From Bacteroidota bacterium (lineage in GTDB: Bacteria > Bacteroidota > Bacteroidia > Flavobacteriales > Weeksellaceae): DNA of 8,809 bases. Position 1 is the first letter of the stretch. Each line of letters starts with the position of its first letter. Positions 6,255 to 8,809 of this stretch are shown here, piece after piece. The stretch spans positions 1 through 8,809 of the forward strand of contig JAEWHB010000061.1 of NCBI GenBank assembly GCA_023388015.1, in the 5' to 3' direction. A program made the translations under genes and the position numbers. The notes below the pieces were generated by a model that worked only from the letters and a program-made list of their open reading frames with translations, made no database searches and was not told where the DNA came from.

Positions 6255-6785
6255 TTATGGTTTCCAATAGGTCCAAACAGCACCGTTGAAAACGGCTAAC
6301 TGTCCTGAATCAGTATCATACACCATTAATCCCGGTGATGGGTTTAATATATTCTGATGTGGGGAAGCTACTTTTGGCAAAACCATCGCCTTGTTAGTGT
6401 CTTCCAAAACCAAAATACCGTCTACATCAGAAGGCTCGCCTATGCTCATCTTCGAATCCGGAAAATCAGTCAAAGAACTTTGAATAGCCATACCGTCAAC
6501 ATTTGATAGAGGATTGACCGTAGTGCCCGGTTCAATTGAAAGGTCTTGCCATCCTGAAGCCAATTTCACTTTCACTTTTTTGGCTGCTGCATCATAGATC
6601 ATGGTACCATTTGCGGGATTGACAACGTCATTTTGATTGGTTACCCATGGCAATAATAATCCGCGTGGCTCAGTTCCGAATTCCAAACTTACAGATGCTG
6701 AAGTGGTTTGATCCACTCCTATGGCTAATTGGGAAAATGCCATTCCTGATGTCATTATTCCGGCAATTAAAAATATTTTTTTCAT
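6255..6785 (-). CDS. Secreted protein with two copies of a flavobacterial RGLLLP...GxMxYD module
   Basis: This is a predicted exported protein of 176 residues with a classical signal peptide (MKKIFLIAGIMTSGMAFSQ, cleavage after about 19). The segment AIGVDQTTSASVSLEF leading into RGLLLPWV matches a recurring lead-in of flavobacterial surface proteins. Two modules follow the same plan, with a hydrophobic LLP or VLP, an Asn-Pro, a GxMxYD turn and a final W: residues 41-82 (RGLLLP, NPANGTMIYD, GWQDL) and 132-176 (KAMVLP, NPSPGLMVYD, VWTYW). A third copy closes the surface protein encoded just upstream, whose stop lies 17 nt before this ATG, so the two form an operon. No sorting domain is visible. 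The function is not known; a cell-surface or extracellular structural role is inferred from the export signal and the partner. Confidence 0.85.
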   Translation of the reverse strand: MKKIFLIAGIMTSGMAFSQLAIGVDQTTSASVSLEFGTEPRGLLLPWVTNQNDVVNPANGTMIYDAAAKKVKVKLASGWQDLSIEPGTTVNPLSNVDGMAIQSSLTDFPDSKMSIGEPSDVDGILVLEDTNKAMVLPKVASPHQNILNPSPGLMVYDTDSGQLAVFNGAVWTYWKP

Positions 6786-6802
6786 TTGAATTAAATTTTA
6801 AA

Positions 6803-7609
6803 TTAATTGAACAATAATTGGTCTGGACAAGTTTGGGTTTCAAAACAGTTCCATCCTGTTGCAGTACCATCTACATTAATCTGTAAACAATCCTCTGATG
6901 TATTGTAAACCATCATTCCCACTACGAGATTAGACGATGGAATAGCCTGAATTTGAGCGTTAGACAAACGGTTTAATACAAATCCTTTGGTATTGGACTC
7001 CAACGCAATCCAAGCCCCTTCTCTCACCATTGGCCAGTTCGCAGAGTTATCCATTCGAAGTGAAGAAATCCCTACATTGGTCGGTAATCCTGCACTACTG
7101 AAATTACCCGGCTTGTAGCAAGCAGTATGATTAACCCCAAATCGTAGGGTTGAAACATGGGTTAATCCCGGAGTTACAGTTAATTCACCATTTGGACTAC
7201 CATCATTGCCTGTGGTATCTAAATCTTCACCTACAAAAGTCCAACCCGAGTTCAGCGATGGCGTAGTAGAAGTTGCAGAAGTCGTTAAAACAAATCTATA
7301 GGTTCGACCTTCAATTAATATACCGTCACCAATTGAAAAAGATCCATTGGACGCAATTGTTACGGATGCGACAATATTACCATCAGCATCCACAATATTT
7401 ATATAGTTTGCAGCGGTGTTTGTCCCCGTACCATTGATATTGGCAGGTCCATCTACATCTATTACAACCATACCACTATAACTAGGTCTGGCAAGAGGCA
7501 GCAACGTCACCACGTGAGCACGTCCCATCAAGACATAGTCATTATTAACTCTATTAAACCTGAGATCGGTTGGTGAACTTCCTTTAAAGCTCGCTGCTAC
7601 CAACGTCAT
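6803..7609 (-). pseudogene. C-terminal part of a frameshifted surface protein (prealbumin-like domain plus YD module)
   Basis: The reading frame has no signal peptide and opens in mid-domain (MTLVAASFKGSSPTDLRF). It stays open upstream to about 7663 with fitting Gly/Ser/Thr/Asp-rich sequence (TDGDSGTSDTSGLQRAIRM), so it is the continuation of the frame ending at 7606, displaced by one base. The middle resembles the SpaA/SdrB-like prealbumin fold repeated in Bacteroidota surface proteins (NIVDADGNIVASVTI, TYRFVLTTS, GWTFVGEDLDTTGNDGSPNG, STLRFGV). The end has one copy of the module shared with the next gene (TKGFVLNRL, GMMVYNTSEDCLQ, GWNCFE) and a few cysteines. If read as a separate gene it would start at the ATG at 7609, overlapping the upstream stop (ATGA). 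Lack of an export signal makes an independent product unlikely to reach the surface. Confidence 0.75.
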
Positions 7610-8166
7610 ACGTATAGCTCTTTGAAGTCCGCTAGTATCACTTGTTCCACTATCTCCATCTGTTCAGTTCCGCCGTTGTTATTGGTGAGAGAAGCAACCG
7701 CCCCTATCTGACTCCATCCCGTTCCGTTGATGGTTAAAGATTCTTGATTAGTAGACGCCCCAATCCCATAATAGGTAATATCATTCTCATCGCCACCAAC
7801 AGGTGCCGTAGCTGAAGACGGTGTCATATCAGCCAAAAAGCTATTCACATTCGAGGCTAAAAATCCACCCCCGGCTTTTGGCTTATAAGAGGTTCCGAAA
7901 GCAGGACCTAAGTTATCGTTGATTGACTTTTGACTTACATTTTCATAAACCGCTAGAGTAATGATCATATCAGAACCGACTTGCGTCGCTGGATTTGTAA
8001 CGCCGGGATTAAATGCCACAATACCGGTAACCGAATCTGGAATACGGTAATAAAACAATTGCATATGGGTTGAAGACCTAACATTCCCAGAAGCAGAGGT
8101 GTAAATATACCTCATATTGTTCTCAGTTCTGGCTACCATGGTGTTGCCTCCTATAGTTGGAGACAT
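7606..8166 (-). pseudogene. N-terminal part of the same surface protein, lacking its signal peptide
   Basis: The 186-residue frame (MSPTIGGNTMVARTENNMRY, then IYTSASG) is rich in Ser, Thr, Gly and Asn and looks like extracellular beta-structured sequence; I recognise no named domain. Two ends are abnormal. At its start there is no signal peptide: the frame stays open upstream to a stop at 8289, but with no better start codon, and that DNA is occupied by a plus-strand gene. At its end, coherent sequence up to NNNGGT gives way to TEQMEIVEQVILADFKELYV, while the next frame continues with surface-protein-like sequence. One missing base at about 7663-7668 explains this. The intact gene would encode upwards of 470 residues with the part at 6803-7663. 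I infer one decayed surface-protein gene. Confidence 0.7.
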
Positions 8167-8527
8167 AAAAGAACTGAAAGAAGTACCAAATTTTCTAAAA
8201 GCTTCCAGACAAGAAGTTAGGAATTGGCTAAAAAGCCCAATTGCCTGGTGGGCAACTTCTCCAAAAAAACAAGGAATATTACTCGCTTATGGACTATTAA
8301 CCTTTTCAATTTTAGGATTTTTTATACTGTTTCAAATTCTTAATAATTCCGCTAAACTTTTAGCTTTCCCCAAAGAGTTAGTACACACAATTAGCGATTT
8401 AATTCATTGGGATTTTTCGCATTCGCATTTTGATCTAACATGGATATCCATTTTTATTTTTTATTACATCCTAATAAATTCAATTCTAAAACAGATAAAA
8501 AAATTATTTCGTAGTAAAACTTCATAA
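8138..8527 (+). CDS. Small two-helix membrane protein, probably 5'-truncated
   Basis: From the ATG at 8138 this gives 129 residues with two clear transmembrane segments: about 46-68 (ILLAYGLLTFSILGFFILFQ) and 100-118 (LTWISIFIFYYILINSIL). A polar, Trp-containing N-terminal part comes first (RNWLKSPIAWWATSPKKQ), and the tail is basic (KKLFRSKTS). I recognise no family. The start is doubtful. The first codons lie antisense within the surface-protein gene, the protein-like sequence seems to begin near residue 9-11, and no promoter is visible inside that gene. The stop codon abuts the terminator at 8526-8556, as expected for a real 3' end. I infer a genuine gene that has lost its original beginning. 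A fortuitous frame is possible, but two well-formed helices argue against it. Confidence 0.55.
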   Translation: MVLPPIVGDIKELKEVPNFLKASRQEVRNWLKSPIAWWATSPKKQGILLAYGLLTFSILGFFILFQILNNSAKLLAFPKELVHTISDLIHWDFSHSHFDLTWISIFIFYYILINSILKQIKKLFRSKTS

Positions 8528-8556
8528 AAAAATCCGCCCTTTTGAGGCGGATTTTG
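8526..8556. terminator. Bidirectional intrinsic terminator shared by rpsJ and the membrane-protein gene
   Basis: A perfect 10-bp stem, AAAATCCGCC (8529-8538) with GGCGGATTTT (8546-8555), surrounds a 7-nt loop. On the minus strand it runs into seven T residues (8532-8526), and on the plus strand into TTTT. It directly follows the plus-strand stop codon (8525-8527) and lies 45 nt beyond the rpsJ stop. It should end rpsJ transcripts, so rplC is not co-transcribed with rpsJ. A near-copy sits at 1934-1961. Confidence 0.92.
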
Positions 8557-8580
8557 TATTTACGATTGAAATCATTCAAC

Positions 8581-8603
8581 CCCACGATTAAAATCGTGGG
8601 CTA
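8581..8603 (-). repeat. REP-like palindrome abutting the rpsJ stop codon
   Basis: CCCACGATT (8581-8589) and AATCGTGGG (8592-8600) form a perfect 9-bp inverted repeat with a 2-nt centre, or eight pairs and a TAAA loop. On the minus strand it starts right after the rpsJ TAG (8603-8601), reading TAG-CCCACG. GC-rich palindromes of this CCCACG...CGTGGG form are typical of REP-like elements scattered in Bacteroidota genomes. There is no T-run, so it is not a terminator by itself. It may protect the rpsJ mRNA 3' end. Confidence 0.6.
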
Positions 8604-8809
8604 GACTTTGATTTCTACTTCTACTCCACTTGGAAGTTCCAATTTCATCAAGGCATCAACTGTTTTGGATGATGAACTGTAGATGTCCAACAATCTTTTG
8701 TGAGCACTCAATTGAAACTGCTCGCGCGCTTTTTTGTTTACGTGCGGAGATCTCAATACTGTAAAGATTCTTTTGTTGGTTGGCAACGGAATTGGTCCGT
8801 TTACAACCG
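8601..8809 (-). CDS. rpsJ: 30S ribosomal protein S10 (uS10), 5' end outside window
   Basis: This is a small-subunit protein of the 30S head and a partner of NusB in transcription antitermination. The last 68 codons are visible. The sequence reads VVNGPIPLPTNKRIFTVLRS, then PHVNKKAREQFQLSAHKRLL and DALMKLELPSGVEVEIKV, matching the conserved C-terminal two thirds of uS10, including GPIPLPT and SPHVNKxAREQ. The frame runs through the window edge; the TTG that encodes the Leu of PLPT is internal, not a start. The stop is TAG, followed at once by a REP-like palindrome and a terminator. The expected next gene, rplC, is about 8.1 kb away. The identification is certain. Confidence 0.98.
   Translation of the reverse strand, partial: VVNGPIPLPTNKRIFTVLRSPHVNKKAREQFQLSAHKRLLDIYSSSSKTVDALMKLELPSGVEVEIKV
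8611..8635 (-). repeat. Direct-repeat partner of the rpsJ remnant, within the functional rpsJ
   Basis: These 25 nt encode PSGVEVEI near the S10 C-terminus and match 2039-2063 with two mismatches in the same orientation. If the intervening DNA came in by site-specific recombination, this would be the recombination core at the gene-keeping junction, and the last rpsJ codons plus everything to the left as far as 2064 would have been supplied by the incoming element. Confidence 0.6.

Noticed and set aside
7606..7609. ATGA stop/start overlap suggesting two translationally coupled surface-protein genes
   Set aside because: The downstream frame has no export signal and stays open with surface-protein-like sequence for 54 nt before this ATG, so a one-base frameshift in a single gene explains it better.
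1..8809. CRISPR array, tRNA, integrase or transposase gene
   Set aside because: No regularly spaced repeats, no cloverleaf-like sequence and no recombinase motifs were seen on either strand; the proposed insertion rests on the boundary repeats alone.

Overview
The window comes from the chromosome of a member of the Bacteroidota, most likely Flavobacteriia (order Flavobacteriales). The evidence is AT-rich DNA, no Shine-Dalgarno sequences before starts, promoter boxes of the Bacteroidota type (TTTG / ~19 nt / TAnnTTTG), secreted proteins with flavobacterial-style modules, and ribosomal protein sequences of that type. I cannot fix the genus.

The frame is a broken S10 ribosomal operon. The 3' end of rpsJ (uS10) lies at the right edge and the 5' part of rplC (uL3) at the left edge, both on the minus strand. 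They are normally adjacent; here about 8.1 kb of unrelated DNA separates them. From right to left the insert holds: a REP-like palindrome touching the rpsJ stop codon and a strong bidirectional terminator (8526-8603); a small plus-strand membrane protein that overlaps head-to-head a minus-strand surface-protein gene, both apparently lacking their 5' ends (8138-8527 and 6803-8166); that surface-protein gene, split by a one-base frameshift, and a small secreted protein in the same operon (6255-6785); a processive family-2 glycosyltransferase (4785-6170) and an overlapping histidine kinase / LuxR-type response regulator pair (2326-4669) on the plus strand; a gene-free stretch (about 1888-2325); a HigB/HigA toxin-antitoxin operon (1222-1876); and a frameshifted lipoprotein gene (770-1188).

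The main discovery is at 1934-2063. A degenerate second copy of the rpsJ 3' end (23 of 25 bases identical) is followed, in the same order and orientation, by a second copy of the rpsJ-side terminator (26 of 28 bases identical). The roughly 6.5 kb between the copies (2064-8610) is therefore bounded by direct repeats of the rpsJ 3' end, the pattern left by site-specific integration or by duplication at a gene 3' end. A 42-nt inverted repeat touches the inner side of the left copy. No integrase is visible, so the element, if it is one, is a remnant or is mobilised in trans.

Likely workings: rplC and the rest of the S10 operon seem to be uncoupled from rpsJ by the terminators and driven from their own near-perfect promoter (607-637). 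The two-component system and the glycosyltransferase could be a small sensing and exopolysaccharide unit, but the regulatory link is inference. HigBA would stabilise the locus. The two one-base frameshifts and the head-to-head truncation suggest that the accessory genes are decaying.
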